From Rhodobiaceae bacterium (lineage in GTDB: Bacteria; Pseudomonadota; Alphaproteobacteria; Rhizobiales; Tepidamorphaceae): a DNA stretch of 64,000 nucleotides. Where the stretch lies: assembly GCA_020637985.1 (NCBI GenBank), contig JACKJK010000009.1:121428-185427 (forward strand). The letters run 5' to 3'. A program made the position numbers and the translations under genes. The first letter of the stretch is position 1. Every line of letters starts with the position of its first letter. Below are positions 26,928 through 35,354 of this stretch, in pieces. The notes below the pieces were generated by a model that was not told the DNA's origin, made no database searches, and saw only the letters and a program-made list of their open reading frames with translations.

Positions 26928-27145
26928 ATTTCGTCTCCCTTGGCTCTCGCCAGTTCCCTGCCCCCAAGCAATCGCCCGGCATGCACTCCTCTGGCAAGTC
27001 GAAACGCCCGCCTCGAACGAGCCGCGGGCGGTCATCGATTGCGCGGGCGCACCCGGAAAGTCGGGGCACAGAGCCCTATCCCATGCGCCGCCGCCATGTG
27101 CTACCCATCGTGCGAGGCATCCAATCCAGCACGGAGCATCCCTGC

Positions 27146-28744
27146 ATGCGCGACTTCCATTTCCCCGGCCGCTCCGCGGTCGTCGCCCGCCGCGGCGCCA
27201 TCGCCACGTCCCATTACCTGTCGTCGGCAGCGGGCCTGGAGGTCCTGAAGTCGGGCGGCAACGCACTCGATGCGGCGATCACGGCAGCCGCCGTGCAGGG
27301 CGTGGTGGAGCCGCAGATGACCGGCGTTGGCGGCGACCTCTTCGCGCTTATCGCCTTCCCTGACGGTCGCATCGAGGGTTACAACGCATCCGGCCGTGCC
27401 GCGCGCGCCATCGATCCCGACAAGCTGCGCGCCGACGGCTTCACGGCAATTCCCTCCGAACACGGTCTGGCGATCACCGTCCCGTCAGGCGTCGCCGGCT
27501 GGTGCCGCCTGCTCGAAAAGCACGGCACGATCGGCATTGATCGGGCGCTGGCGCCAGCCATCGACATCGCCGAGAACGGCTACGCGGTGAGCCCGCGCGT
27601 CGCCTTCGACTGGGCCGACGAAGTCGAGAAGCTGCGCAAGTTCCCCGGCTCGCGCGCCCACCTGCTCAACGCTGCCGGAGACGCCCCTAAGGCCGGCGAC
27701 GTCATGACGTTTGGCGCACTTGCTTCCACCCTGCGCGCCATCGCCGAGAACGGCGAGGACGGCTTCTACAAGGGCGCGGTCGGCGCCGACATCCTGGAAA
27801 CCGTGCGCGCCAACGGCGGCCTGCTCGACGAGGCCGACCTCGCCGGCGTTTCGGTCGATCCCGTAACCCCCGTATCGGCTGCCTATCGCGGCCGCGAGGT
27901 GGTCGAACTGCCGCCCAACACGCAGGGCTTCATCGCGTTGCTGATGCTGCGCATCCTCGAGGGCTTCGACCTGGCCAGCCTTGATCCTCTCGGCGCCGAG
28001 CGCTTCCACCTGGAACTGGAGGCCGCCCGCCTCGCCTACGCGGTGCGCGACCGCCACCTGGCCGATCCGCTGTTCATGGAGGCAACCCCCGAACAGTTGC
28101 TCGGCGACGCCTGCGTCGATGCCCTGCGCGCGCGCATCGATCCGGCCCGGCGCATGCCGGACATGGGCCTCGTCGACATGCCGGGCAGCGACACGGTCTT
28201 CATCTCCTGCGTCGACGAGAACCGCATGGCGGTGGCCCTCATCAACTCGATCTTCAAGACCTTCGGCTCGTGCATCACCACGCAGAAGACCGGCGTCGTG
28301 CTGCAGAACCGCGGCGCCGGCTTCGTGCTGACGCCCGGCCATCCCAACTGCATCGCCGGAGGCAAGCGTCCGCTGCACACGCTGATCCCGGGCCTGATGA
28401 AGTCCGGCGGCAAGGTGTCGCATGCCTTCGGCGTCATGGGCGGCCAGTACCAGGCCTGCGGCCATGCCCACCTCGTGACCAACATGGTCGACTACGGCAT
28501 GGACGTGCAGTCGGCAATCGACTTCCCGCGCATCTTCATGGAGCCGCACGGCATCGACGCGCGCCTGTCGGTCGAGCGCAGCATCCCGCAATCCACCCTC
28601 GACGGCCTCGTGGCGCGCGGGCACGATTTCTTCGTTGCGCACGACCCGTGGGGCGGCGCGCAGGCGATCGAGATCGATCGCGAGCGCGGCATACTCGTTG
28701 CCGGCTCGGAGCCGCGCAAGGACGGCTGCGCCCTGGGTTACTGA
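27146..28744 (+). CDS. Gamma-glutamyltransferase-family Ntn-hydrolase, cytoplasmic form
   Basis: 532 residues, self-processing proenzyme. N-terminal half has GGNALDAAI and the VEPQMTGVGGDLFALI block; the autocatalytic threonine should be Thr350 in GSDTVFISC, followed by FGSCITTQKTGVVLQNRG. No signal peptide is visible (MRDFHFPGRSAVVARRG), unlike periplasmic GGT. The DTV form of the cleavage site and the LQNRG block look closer to HpxW/oxamate amidohydrolase-like members than to true GGT, so a different amide substrate is possible. GGAG nine bases upstream sets the start; codons back to 26912 are antisense to the GlcG gene. Confidence 0.85.
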   Translation: MRDFHFPGRSAVVARRGAIATSHYLSSAAGLEVLKSGGNALDAAITAAAVQGVVEPQMTGVGGDLFALIAFPDGRIEGYNASGRAARAIDPDKLRADGFTAIPSEHGLAITVPSGVAGWCRLLEKHGTIGIDRALAPAIDIAENGYAVSPRVAFDWADEVEKLRKFPGSRAHLLNAAGDAPKAGDVMTFGALASTLRAIAENGEDGFYKGAVGADILETVRANGGLLDEADLAGVSVDPVTPVSAAYRGREVVELPPNTQGFIALLMLRILEGFDLASLDPLGAERFHLELEAARLAYAVRDRHLADPLFMEATPEQLLGDACVDALRARIDPARRMPDMGLVDMPGSDTVFISCVDENRMAVALINSIFKTFGSCITTQKTGVVLQNRGAGFVLTPGHPNCIAGGKRPLHTLIPGLMKSGGKVSHAFGVMGGQYQACGHAHLVTNMVDYGMDVQSAIDFPRIFMEPHGIDARLSVERSIPQSTLDGLVARGHDFFVAHDPWGGAQAIEIDRERGILVAGSEPRKDGCALGY

Positions 28745-28787
28745 GTGGCTGGGTACTGACTGGATTGTCGGAAAGCCGACACGCAGC

Positions 28788-29147
28788 TCAGAAGCTGCGC
28801 ACCAGCCGCTTCGGAAGAAACCGCTCCGCCCGTGCGCGCGTTTCGACATAGGCCGCGACCGCCGCTTGCGGCACGGCACGCCGGCGCGCGCGCGTGGCTT
28901 CAACGCCGAGTTCGCCGGCGATGAGCTGCGTCAGATAAGCTGCTGACGGACGCGTGTCGCGCTGCGCGGCGGCTGACCGCGTACCTGCAGGCACGCCGAC
29001 CGGGACAAGCGATCTTGAAGCCTGCGCCGTTTCGCCAGCGGTTTGCGGCTGCGCCGACGAAGCATCGGCGCCATTCCCCGGCCGCCGCCCGGCAGCATTC
29101 ATCGCCGCCTGCGCAGATGCGATACGATCGGTCCTGTCCGTCTTCAT
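28788..29147 (-). CDS. Small basic protein of unknown function
   Basis: 119 residues, not recognised. N-terminal 60 residues look disordered (Ala, Gly, Ser, Gln); the C-terminal half is more ordered and basic, with RPSAAYLTQLIAGELGV and the Arg/Ala-rich end YVETRARAERFLPKRLV. Such a tail is common in short alphaproteobacterial hypothetical proteins. Start at 29147 by codon and composition; the frame reaches 29270 but over-runs a palindrome. Shares its upstream region, with a CtrA-type box, with the divergent EAL gene. Confidence 0.65.
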   Translation of the reverse strand: MKTDRTDRIASAQAAMNAAGRRPGNGADASSAQPQTAGETAQASRSLVPVGVPAGTRSAAAQRDTRPSAAYLTQLIAGELGVEATRARRRAVPQAAVAAYVETRARAERFLPKRLVRSF

Positions 29148-29235
29148 CGCCACCACACCGTCCTGCCAGCCTGGCCGGACGGCCTCCTGTCTTTCGCCTG
29201 CTGGCGGCCGCGACGTCTGCGGTCGGGTCCACCAA

Positions 29236-29252
29236 TGTCCCGATTTGGGACA
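29236..29252. promoter_or_regulatory. Operator-like palindrome TGTCCC-N5-GGGACA
   Basis: Perfect six-base arms around GATTT, flanked by CCAA on the left and ATTCC on the right. It is 89 bases upstream of the small basic protein start (minus strand). The size and symmetry fit a dimeric repressor; no regulator can be named. Confidence 0.45.
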
Positions 29253-29359
29253 ATTCCCTGTCTGGCACATCGCAACAGGCCTTCCGGCCCGTTTGCCCGG
29301 TTCATCGCAATTGCCGCGCCATTCAACAGCGGTTCTCGAATCGCGCGCCCGGCGTGCTC

Positions 29360-29374
29360 TTAAACCTATATTAA
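29360..29374. promoter_or_regulatory. CtrA-binding site, consensus TTAA-N7-TTAA
   Basis: TTAAACCTATATTAA followed by C, an exact match to the full-length CtrA box of alphaproteobacteria. It lies 124 bases before the EAL gene start and 213 bases before the divergent gene's start. Confidence 0.7.
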
Positions 29375-29497
29375 CGGAATGGTCCGAATTGTGGTGGCAT
29401 TACATTTCCCGCGCTTGCGGCGCCGATATCCGGCCCGCGAGTCGCAAGCGCCAGAACGGGGCACACGGGATTGCGTACGCATGAGGACGCCACGGGC

Positions 29498-31255
29498 ATG
29501 CATGGCGCCGCCACTTCCGGCGGCGCGCCGGCTCGTGCGGGCGCCGCGAACACCCTGAGCGACATCCTGCGAGACGTCGATACGGCTCTGTTCCACTGGA
29601 CGGCGGCCGATGACCGCATCCGCTGGAGCGCCAACGCGCCCGACCTCTTCCATCCCGCCGGACGCCAGGCCCCGCGCACCAACGCGCATTTCATGCATCT
29701 GCTCGACCCGGAGAAGCGCCTGGCGCGCGAAGGGGCCATCGCACACGCCTTCAACCGGTCCGGGCAAACCGGCGGCAAGTATGACTTCGTCTTCCAGCTG
29801 ACCATCGACGGACCTCGCGGGCGCGCCAAGGTCTGCTGGTTCGAGGAGCGCGGCCACGTTCTCCATGATGCCGGCGGCAATGTCATTGGTATCAATGGCA
29901 GCCTGCGCAGCATAACCGCACCCATGGCGACCGCCGCCACGACTGGTGACGCCAACGACACCGACGCGCTTTCCGGCGCTCTGACCCGCGCGAGTTTCAC
30001 CGCTCGTCTCGGAGAGGACATCGCAGCCGCCCGCAAGAGCGGGAGTGGCTGCTGCCTGCTCGTGATGGGCATCGACAATCTTGCGATGATCAACGATTCA
30101 TTCGGCTTCGAGACAGCAGATTCCGTCATCACGGAAATCGCCCGCCGCGTCACCGCGGTGCTGCGCGAAGGCGACATCATAGGCCGGTTGGCCGGCAACA
30201 AGTTCGCCGTAATCCTGCACAACTGCACCAGCGAGGAAGCAGCCGTCGCCGCCCGCCGCTTCTGCGAAAGCGTCAGCCAGTCGCCCGTGACGACCGAGAA
30301 CAGCGATGTGGTCGCGACAATATCTGTCGGCGGCGTCATTTTCCCGCGCTTTGCACCGGATGCCGAGCGCGCCATCACGCGCGCCATGGAGGCGCTCCAG
30401 CAGGCCCGCAAATCACGGCGCGGCGGGTTCCGGATGTACGAGCCTGACACCCGCCGCGACGTCGAGCGCCGCGACAACCTGCGTCTGGCCACCGACCTTC
30501 TCAGCGCCTTGTCGGAGCAGCGCATGGGGCTGGCGCTCCAGCCGATCGTATCCACCGAAGACGACGAACCCGCCTTCTACGAATCCCTCGTGCGCGTGCG
30601 CAGCCGCGACGGCGAGGACGTCAGCGCCGGCGCCTTCATGAATCTCGCCGACAAGCTGGGCCTCACCCACTTGATCGACACGCGCGTGCTCGATCTCACC
30701 GTCGAACTGCTCATCGAAGAACCGGACCTGAAGGTTTCGATCAACGTCGGCGTCTCCACCGCGCTGGACCCCGACTGGTTCCAGCGCATCACCGATCACG
30801 TCCTGCACAATCGCGACATCGCCCACCGCATGATCGTGGAAATCACTGAGACGGAAGCGATCCAGGATATCCAGGAAACGGCGGCGGTCGTCTCCTGGAT
30901 GCACGACCTCGGTTGCAAGGTCGCTCTCGACGACTTCGGCGCCGGCTACACCACCTACCGCAACCTGCGCGACCTTGGGGTCGACATGGTGAAGATCGAC
31001 GGCTCGTTCATGCGCAACCTGCACCGCAGCGAGGCCGACCAGCTGTTCGTGCAGACGCTGGTCAACCTGGCGCGCAACCTCGGCATCGAAACGGTCGCCG
31101 AATGGGTCGAGGACGAGCGCGACGCGCAGTTGCTCAAGGATTGGGGCGTGACCTACCTGCAGGGCCACCTCTACGGCCGCGCCACGACACGCTACATGCC
31201 CTGCGATTCAACGTTGCCACTTGTGTCGCAAAAGAAGGCCGCACGGGAATCCTGA
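29498..31255 (+). CDS. PAS-like / degenerate GGDEF / EAL protein
   Basis: 585 residues, no membrane segment, probably a cytoplasmic c-di-GMP phosphodiesterase. Order: PAS-like sensor (about 25-140, LFHWTAADDRIRWSA), GGDEF domain (160-315) whose catalytic motif reads AGNKF at 232-236 instead of GGDEF, so no cyclase activity is expected, then EAL (335-560). The EAL core keeps Glu362 (ESL for EAL), Asn416, Glu448, Asp478, Asp479, Lys499, Glu535 and Gln555; the spacing from Asn416 onward equals that of the RocR catalytic set. Start at ATG 29498; a TTG at 29471 is possible. A CtrA box lies upstream. Confidence 0.9.
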   Translation: MHGAATSGGAPARAGAANTLSDILRDVDTALFHWTAADDRIRWSANAPDLFHPAGRQAPRTNAHFMHLLDPEKRLAREGAIAHAFNRSGQTGGKYDFVFQLTIDGPRGRAKVCWFEERGHVLHDAGGNVIGINGSLRSITAPMATAATTGDANDTDALSGALTRASFTARLGEDIAAARKSGSGCCLLVMGIDNLAMINDSFGFETADSVITEIARRVTAVLREGDIIGRLAGNKFAVILHNCTSEEAAVAARRFCESVSQSPVTTENSDVVATISVGGVIFPRFAPDAERAITRAMEALQQARKSRRGGFRMYEPDTRRDVERRDNLRLATDLLSALSEQRMGLALQPIVSTEDDEPAFYESLVRVRSRDGEDVSAGAFMNLADKLGLTHLIDTRVLDLTVELLIEEPDLKVSINVGVSTALDPDWFQRITDHVLHNRDIAHRMIVEITETEAIQDIQETAAVVSWMHDLGCKVALDDFGAGYTTYRNLRDLGVDMVKIDGSFMRNLHRSEADQLFVQTLVNLARNLGIETVAEWVEDERDAQLLKDWGVTYLQGHLYGRATTRYMPCDSTLPLVSQKKAARES

Positions 31256-31311
31256 AACGCACCCCCGGCTGGCAGCCGGTGCGAGACGCCGCGGCCGGAC
31301 CAGTCTGCGGT

Positions 31312-31914
31312 TCAGCGGCGCGAGAGCTTCTCCAGCTTGGCCTGCATCTCCGCAAGCTCCTGCTTGAGATCGCCGATCTCGTCGGTTTCCCGCTCCGGCT
31401 CGTCGCTTGCCCTGGCCGCCTCGCTGTCCGCCGGCGGGGCGGCAAACGGCGAGAACATGCGCATGGCACGCTCGAACATCGCCATGTTGCGGCGCGTCTG
31501 TTCCTCGATCGCCTCCATGGCGGAGCTGCCCAACGCGCGCGCCATCTGCGCCTTCAGCGAGTCCTGTTCACGCGACAGGGATTGCATCGTGAAATCCAGG
31601 TAGCTCGGCACCAGGCTCTGCATCTGGTCGCCGTAGAACCCGATCAACTGCCGCAGGAAGCTGACCGGCAGCATGTTGCCGCCGCGGCTTTCCTGCTCGA
31701 AGATGATCTGGGTCAGCACCGACCGGGTGATATCCTCGCCGGTCTTGGCATCGACGACGACGAAATCCTCGCCGTCCTTGACGAGCCCGGCCAGGTCTTC
31801 GAGCGTCACATAGGTGCTCGTGCCGGTGTTGTAGAGCCGACGGTTGGCGTATTTCTTGATCGTGATCGGCGCGTTGCCGGCGTTGCTTTTCTTTTTCGTA
31901 TCGGCGTCTGTCAT
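31312..31914 (-). CDS. phaR: Polyhydroxyalkanoate synthesis repressor PhaR
   Basis: DNA- and PHB-binding regulator that represses phasin and PHB genes until granules form. 200 residues from the ATG at 31914. N-terminal PHB accumulation regulator domain with ITIKKYANRRLYNTGTSTYV and LEDLAGLVKDG; middle domain with FLRQLIGFYGDQMQ; C-terminal coiled coil (LKQELAEMQAKLEKLSRR). Divergent from phaAB, the standard rhizobial arrangement. Upstream codons as far as 32211 are in the intergenic region and not coding. Confidence 0.95.
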   Translation of the reverse strand: MTDADTKKKSNAGNAPITIKKYANRRLYNTGTSTYVTLEDLAGLVKDGEDFVVVDAKTGEDITRSVLTQIIFEQESRGGNMLPVSFLRQLIGFYGDQMQSLVPSYLDFTMQSLSREQDSLKAQMARALGSSAMEAIEEQTRRNMAMFERAMRMFSPFAAPPADSEAARASDEPERETDEIGDLKQELAEMQAKLEKLSRR

Positions 31915-32009
31915 GTCCGCTGTCCGGTTCGTTGTCCGGCAGGGCTGCCCGCGGCGCCCGCAATGATGCAAGGATAGGCACAACTCTGCGGACTCGCCAG
32001 TGATTTCTT

Positions 32010-32024
32010 GTGCACTGCGCAAGG
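32010..32024. promoter_or_regulatory. Candidate PhaR operator
   Basis: Imperfect inverted repeat TTGTGC-ACT-GCGCAA, rich in the TGC/GCA steps favoured by PhaR sites in Paracoccus and Rhodobacter. It lies five bases upstream of the predicted phaA -35. Confidence 0.4.
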
Positions 32025-32029
32025 GTTTT

Positions 32030-32058
32030 GACGGATGGTAAATCGCGCCATCTAAACC
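32030..32058 (+). promoter_or_regulatory. Candidate promoter for phaAB
   Basis: TTGACG (32030-32035), 17-base spacer, TCTAAA (32053-32058). It would give a leader of about 130 bases before phaA. Confidence 0.5.
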
Positions 32059-32195
32059 CTTCGCGGAATTGACTCCGCGGTTCCTGCCCTGCATTCGTGT
32101 CTCGACGCGGACGTATTGTCGCAGCAATGCGCCCTGCAATTGCTTTTCGCTTCGTGGCCCGAACGGCCCGAGAAACTGACCCTGGAGGCAATCCC

Positions 32196-33377
32196 ATGAG
32201 TAGTTCTGCAATCGTCATCGCCAGCGCGGCGCGCACGCCGGTCGGCAGCTTCAACGGCGCCCTGTCCTCATTGCCGGCATCCGAGCTCGGATCGGTTGCC
32301 ATCAAGGCGGCGATGCAGCGCGCCGGCGTCGAGGCCGGCGAAGTCGGCGAGGTCATCCTCGGCCAGATCCTCACCGCGGGCGCCGGACAGAACCCCGCCC
32401 GCCAGGCCTCCATCGGCGCCGGCCTGTCCATCGAGACCCCGGCCTGGGGCATGAACCAGCTGTGCGGCTCCGGTCTGCGCGCGGTTGCGCTCGGCGCCCA
32501 GCAGATCGCCGACGGTTCGGCCGGCATCATTGTCGCCGGCGGCCAGGAATCGATGAGCCAGGCGCCGCACTGCCAGTACCTGCGTGCCGGCGTGAAGATG
32601 GGCGACTACAAGATGATCGACACGATGATCAAGGACGGCCTGTGGGACGCCTTCAACGGCTACCACATGGGCAACACCGCCGAGAACGTCGCCAAGCAGT
32701 GGCAGATCACCCGCGACCAGCAGGACGCCTTCGCCACCGCCTCCCAGAACAAGGCGGAGGCCGCCCAGAAGGCCGGCAAGTTCAAGGACGAGATCGCGCC
32801 CGTCACCATCAAGACCCGCAAGGGTGACACCGTCGTCTCCGAGGATGAGTACATCCGCCATGGCGTGACGCTTGATTCGCTCACCGGCCTGCGCGCCGTC
32901 TTCGAGAAGGACGGCACCGTCACCGCCGGCAACGCGTCGGGCATCAACGACGGCGCCGCCGCCACCGTGCTGATGAGCGAGGCCGAGGCCAGCCGCCGCG
33001 GCATCACGCCGCTGGCGCGCATCGTGTCGTGGGCAAGCGTCGGCGTCGATCCGGCGATCATGGGTTCGGGGCCGATCCCCGCCTCGCGCAAGGCGCTCGA
33101 AAAGGCCGGCTGGAAGATCGATGACCTCGATCTCGTCGAGGCCAACGAGGCCTTCGCCGCGCAAGCCTGCGCGGTCAACAAGGATCTCGGCTGGAATGGC
33201 GACATCGTCAACGTCAACGGCGGCGCCATCGCCATCGGCCACCCGGTCGGCGCGTCCGGCGCGCGCGTGCTGACGACGCTGCTTTACGAAATGCAGAAGC
33301 GCGATGCCAAGAAGGGCCTCGCCACCCTGTGCATCGGCGGCGGCATGGGCATCGCCATGTGCGTGCAGCGCGACTGA
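32196..33377 (+). CDS. phaA: Acetyl-CoA C-acetyltransferase (beta-ketothiolase)
   Basis: Condenses two acetyl-CoA to acetoacetyl-CoA; first step of PHB synthesis and, in ethylmalonyl-CoA pathway organisms, the route into crotonyl-CoA. 393 residues, standard. Active-site residues seen: Cys90 in NQLCGSGLRA, His349 in GGAIAIGHPVGASG, Cys379 in LCIGGGMG. TGGAGG seven bases before the ATG sets the start; the frame continues upstream to 32097 without coding signs. phaB follows after 86 bases. Confidence 0.97.
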   Translation: MSSSAIVIASAARTPVGSFNGALSSLPASELGSVAIKAAMQRAGVEAGEVGEVILGQILTAGAGQNPARQASIGAGLSIETPAWGMNQLCGSGLRAVALGAQQIADGSAGIIVAGGQESMSQAPHCQYLRAGVKMGDYKMIDTMIKDGLWDAFNGYHMGNTAENVAKQWQITRDQQDAFATASQNKAEAAQKAGKFKDEIAPVTIKTRKGDTVVSEDEYIRHGVTLDSLTGLRAVFEKDGTVTAGNASGINDGAAATVLMSEAEASRRGITPLARIVSWASVGVDPAIMGSGPIPASRKALEKAGWKIDDLDLVEANEAFAAQACAVNKDLGWNGDIVNVNGGAIAIGHPVGASGARVLTTLLYEMQKRDAKKGLATLCIGGGMGIAMCVQRD

Positions 33378-33463
33378 CGCACGGGCAGGGAAATCGCGGC
33401 GGTGGCCCCGGCAAGCCGGCGTCATCGCCGCCTCGACACACGAAACGAACGGGGGAGTGAAAC

Positions 33464-34189
33464 ATGGCACGGGTTGCATTGGTGACAGGGGGTTCGCGCG
33501 GCATCGGCGCGGCGATCTCGAAGGGACTGAAGGATGCCGGCTACAAGGTGGCCGCCAACTACGCCGGCAACGACGAGGCGGCGAACGCCTTCAAGGCGGA
33601 AACGGGCATTCCCGTCTACAAGTGGTCGGTCGCCGACTATGACGCCTGCGCCGCGGGCATTGCCCAGGTCGAGGCCGATCTCGGACCCGTCGACATTCTC
33701 GTCAACAACGCCGGCATCACCCGCGACGCCATGTTCCATCGCATGACGCCGCAGCAGTGGAACGAGGTCATCGGCACCAACCTCAACGGCGTCTTCAACA
33801 TGACGCACCCGGTCTGGAACGGCATGCGCGACCGCAAGTTCGGCCGCGTCATCACGATTTCCTCCATCAACGGCCAGAAGGGCCAGGCCGGCCAGGTCAA
33901 CTACTCGGCCTCCAAGGCCGGCGACATCGGCTTCACCAAGGCGCTGGCGCAGGAAGGTGCGCGCGCCGGCATCACGGCCAACGTCATCTGCCCCGGCTAC
34001 ATCGCCACCGAGATGGTCAAGGCGATCGACGAAAAGGTGCTCAATGAGCGGATCCTGCCGCTGATCCCGGTAGGTCGCCTTGGCGAGCCGGAGGAAATCG
34101 CACGCTGCGTCGTCTTCCTCGCCTCCGACGAAGCCGGCTTCATCACCGGCTCGACAATCTCCGCCAACGGCGGCCAGTACTTCGCCTGA
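33464..34189 (+). CDS. phaB: Acetoacetyl-CoA reductase
   Basis: NADPH-dependent SDR producing (R)-3-hydroxybutyryl-CoA for PHB synthase or for crotonyl-CoA formation. 241 residues: TGGSRGIGAAI cofactor motif, NNAGITRDAMFH, catalytic Ser in ISSINGQKGQAGQ and the pair in YSASKAG, ending NGGQYFA as PhaB usually does. GGGGGAG precedes the start. Operon with phaA, closed by a strong terminator. PHB synthase phaC is not in the window. Confidence 0.97.
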   Translation: MARVALVTGGSRGIGAAISKGLKDAGYKVAANYAGNDEAANAFKAETGIPVYKWSVADYDACAAGIAQVEADLGPVDILVNNAGITRDAMFHRMTPQQWNEVIGTNLNGVFNMTHPVWNGMRDRKFGRVITISSINGQKGQAGQVNYSASKAGDIGFTKALAQEGARAGITANVICPGYIATEMVKAIDEKVLNERILPLIPVGRLGEPEEIARCVVFLASDEAGFITGSTISANGGQYFA

Positions 34190-34212
34190 GGCCTTGCCGT
34201 CGGCAACGATCG

Positions 34213-34237
34213 AGGGGCGCCAGTGGCGCCCCTTTTT
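34213..34237 (+). terminator. Intrinsic terminator of the phaAB operon
   Basis: AGGGGCGCC (34213-34221), loop AGT, GGCGCCCCT (34225-34233), then a T-run. Perfect nine-base stem, 23 bases after the phaB stop. Confidence 0.95.
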
Positions 34238-34367
34238 CGTTTGCCGGTCACGACCGCGCGCAACGCCGACACACGATGTGATCGCCGGACCATCTTCCAA
34301 AGACACCGGCATGTAGCCATTTTCAGCATCTGGCCGCCGCGGGGCGCCCCTTCCAGGTTCCCGTTCC

Positions 34368-35309
34368 ATGACATTCGCAATGATCGTTGCGGGCCTCCTC
34401 CTGCTGCTGGCAGGCGGCGAGGCACTGGTGCGCGGCGCGGTCGCGCTGGCGCTGCGGCTCGGCGTGTCCCCACTGATGATCGGCCTGACCGTGGTCGGCT
34501 TCGGCACCTCGATGCCGGAGCTTGTCACCAGCATCCAGGCGGGCGCGGTCGGCTCGCCCGGCATCGCGATCGGCAATATCGTCGGCTCCAACATCGCCAA
34601 CATCCTGCTCATCCTCGGCATCGCGGCGTTGCTGGCGCCCATCGCCATCAACCGTGGCGCACTGCTGCGCGACGGTGCCTTCATGATCGGATCGGCCCTG
34701 CTCTTTGCGGGCCTGTGCTATGCGGGCAGGCTCGGCGCCTTCGCCGGTGTGACCTTGCTCGCCAGCCTTGCCGGCTACCTTCTGCTGCTCTGGCGACAGG
34801 AGCGCAGCAAGCCGGCCAGCGAACTCGATACCCAGGTCAGCGAAGCCGTTGCCATCACCCGCGGCTCGCTCGCATACGCCCTGGCATTGACCCTCGGCGG
34901 CATCGCCGTCCTCGTGCTGGGCGCGCGCCTGCTGGTCTTCGGCTCCATCGATCTCGCCCGCGACCTCGGTATCTCCGAAACGGTCATTGGCCTGACGGTC
35001 GTCGCGATCGGCACCTCTCTGCCCGAACTGGCGACATCCGTGGTCGCCGCCATCCGCAAGCAGCCCGACGTCGCCTTCGGCAACATCGTCGGCTCGAACA
35101 TCTTCAACGTGCTCGGCATCGCCGGCGTTCTGGCGCTCGTCACCCCGGTCGATGTGCCCGCGCCCATGCTGGCAACCGATATCCCGATAATGCTGGCGGT
35201 GTCCGCGGCGCTGGTGTTCGTTGCCTGGACAGGGTCGCGCATCGTGCGGCTCGAGGGTGCGCTGTTGCTGGCCGGGTTCGGCGCGCACCAGATGCTCACC
35301 TGGCTCTAG
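34368..35309 (+). CDS. Calcium/sodium antiporter, YrbG type
   Basis: 313-residue inner-membrane exchanger of the CaCA family with about ten helices. The two inverted alpha repeats are clear: GFGTSMPEL with GNIVGSNIANILLILG in the first half and GTSLPELATS with GNIVGSNIFNVLGIAG in the second; these acidic/serine residues coordinate Ca2+ and Na+. Stand-alone, after the phaAB terminator. No Shine-Dalgarno is visible; the ATG at the first hydrophobic residues is natural for this family. Confidence 0.92.
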   Translation: MTFAMIVAGLLLLLAGGEALVRGAVALALRLGVSPLMIGLTVVGFGTSMPELVTSIQAGAVGSPGIAIGNIVGSNIANILLILGIAALLAPIAINRGALLRDGAFMIGSALLFAGLCYAGRLGAFAGVTLLASLAGYLLLLWRQERSKPASELDTQVSEAVAITRGSLAYALALTLGGIAVLVLGARLLVFGSIDLARDLGISETVIGLTVVAIGTSLPELATSVVAAIRKQPDVAFGNIVGSNIFNVLGIAGVLALVTPVDVPAPMLATDIPIMLAVSAALVFVAWTGSRIVRLEGALLLAGFGAHQMLTWL

Positions 35310-35354
35310 GGCGTGTACTTGCGGCGCTGAATTGCGCGCGCTATTCCCGCACGC

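Larger units (their letters stand above)
29148..29497. other. Divergent regulatory region between the small basic protein and the EAL gene
   Basis: 350 bases with no gene that I accept. It contains an operator-like palindrome at 29236-29252 and a CtrA-type box at 29360-29374, listed separately, plus an AT-rich patch around the latter. Confidence 0.6.
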
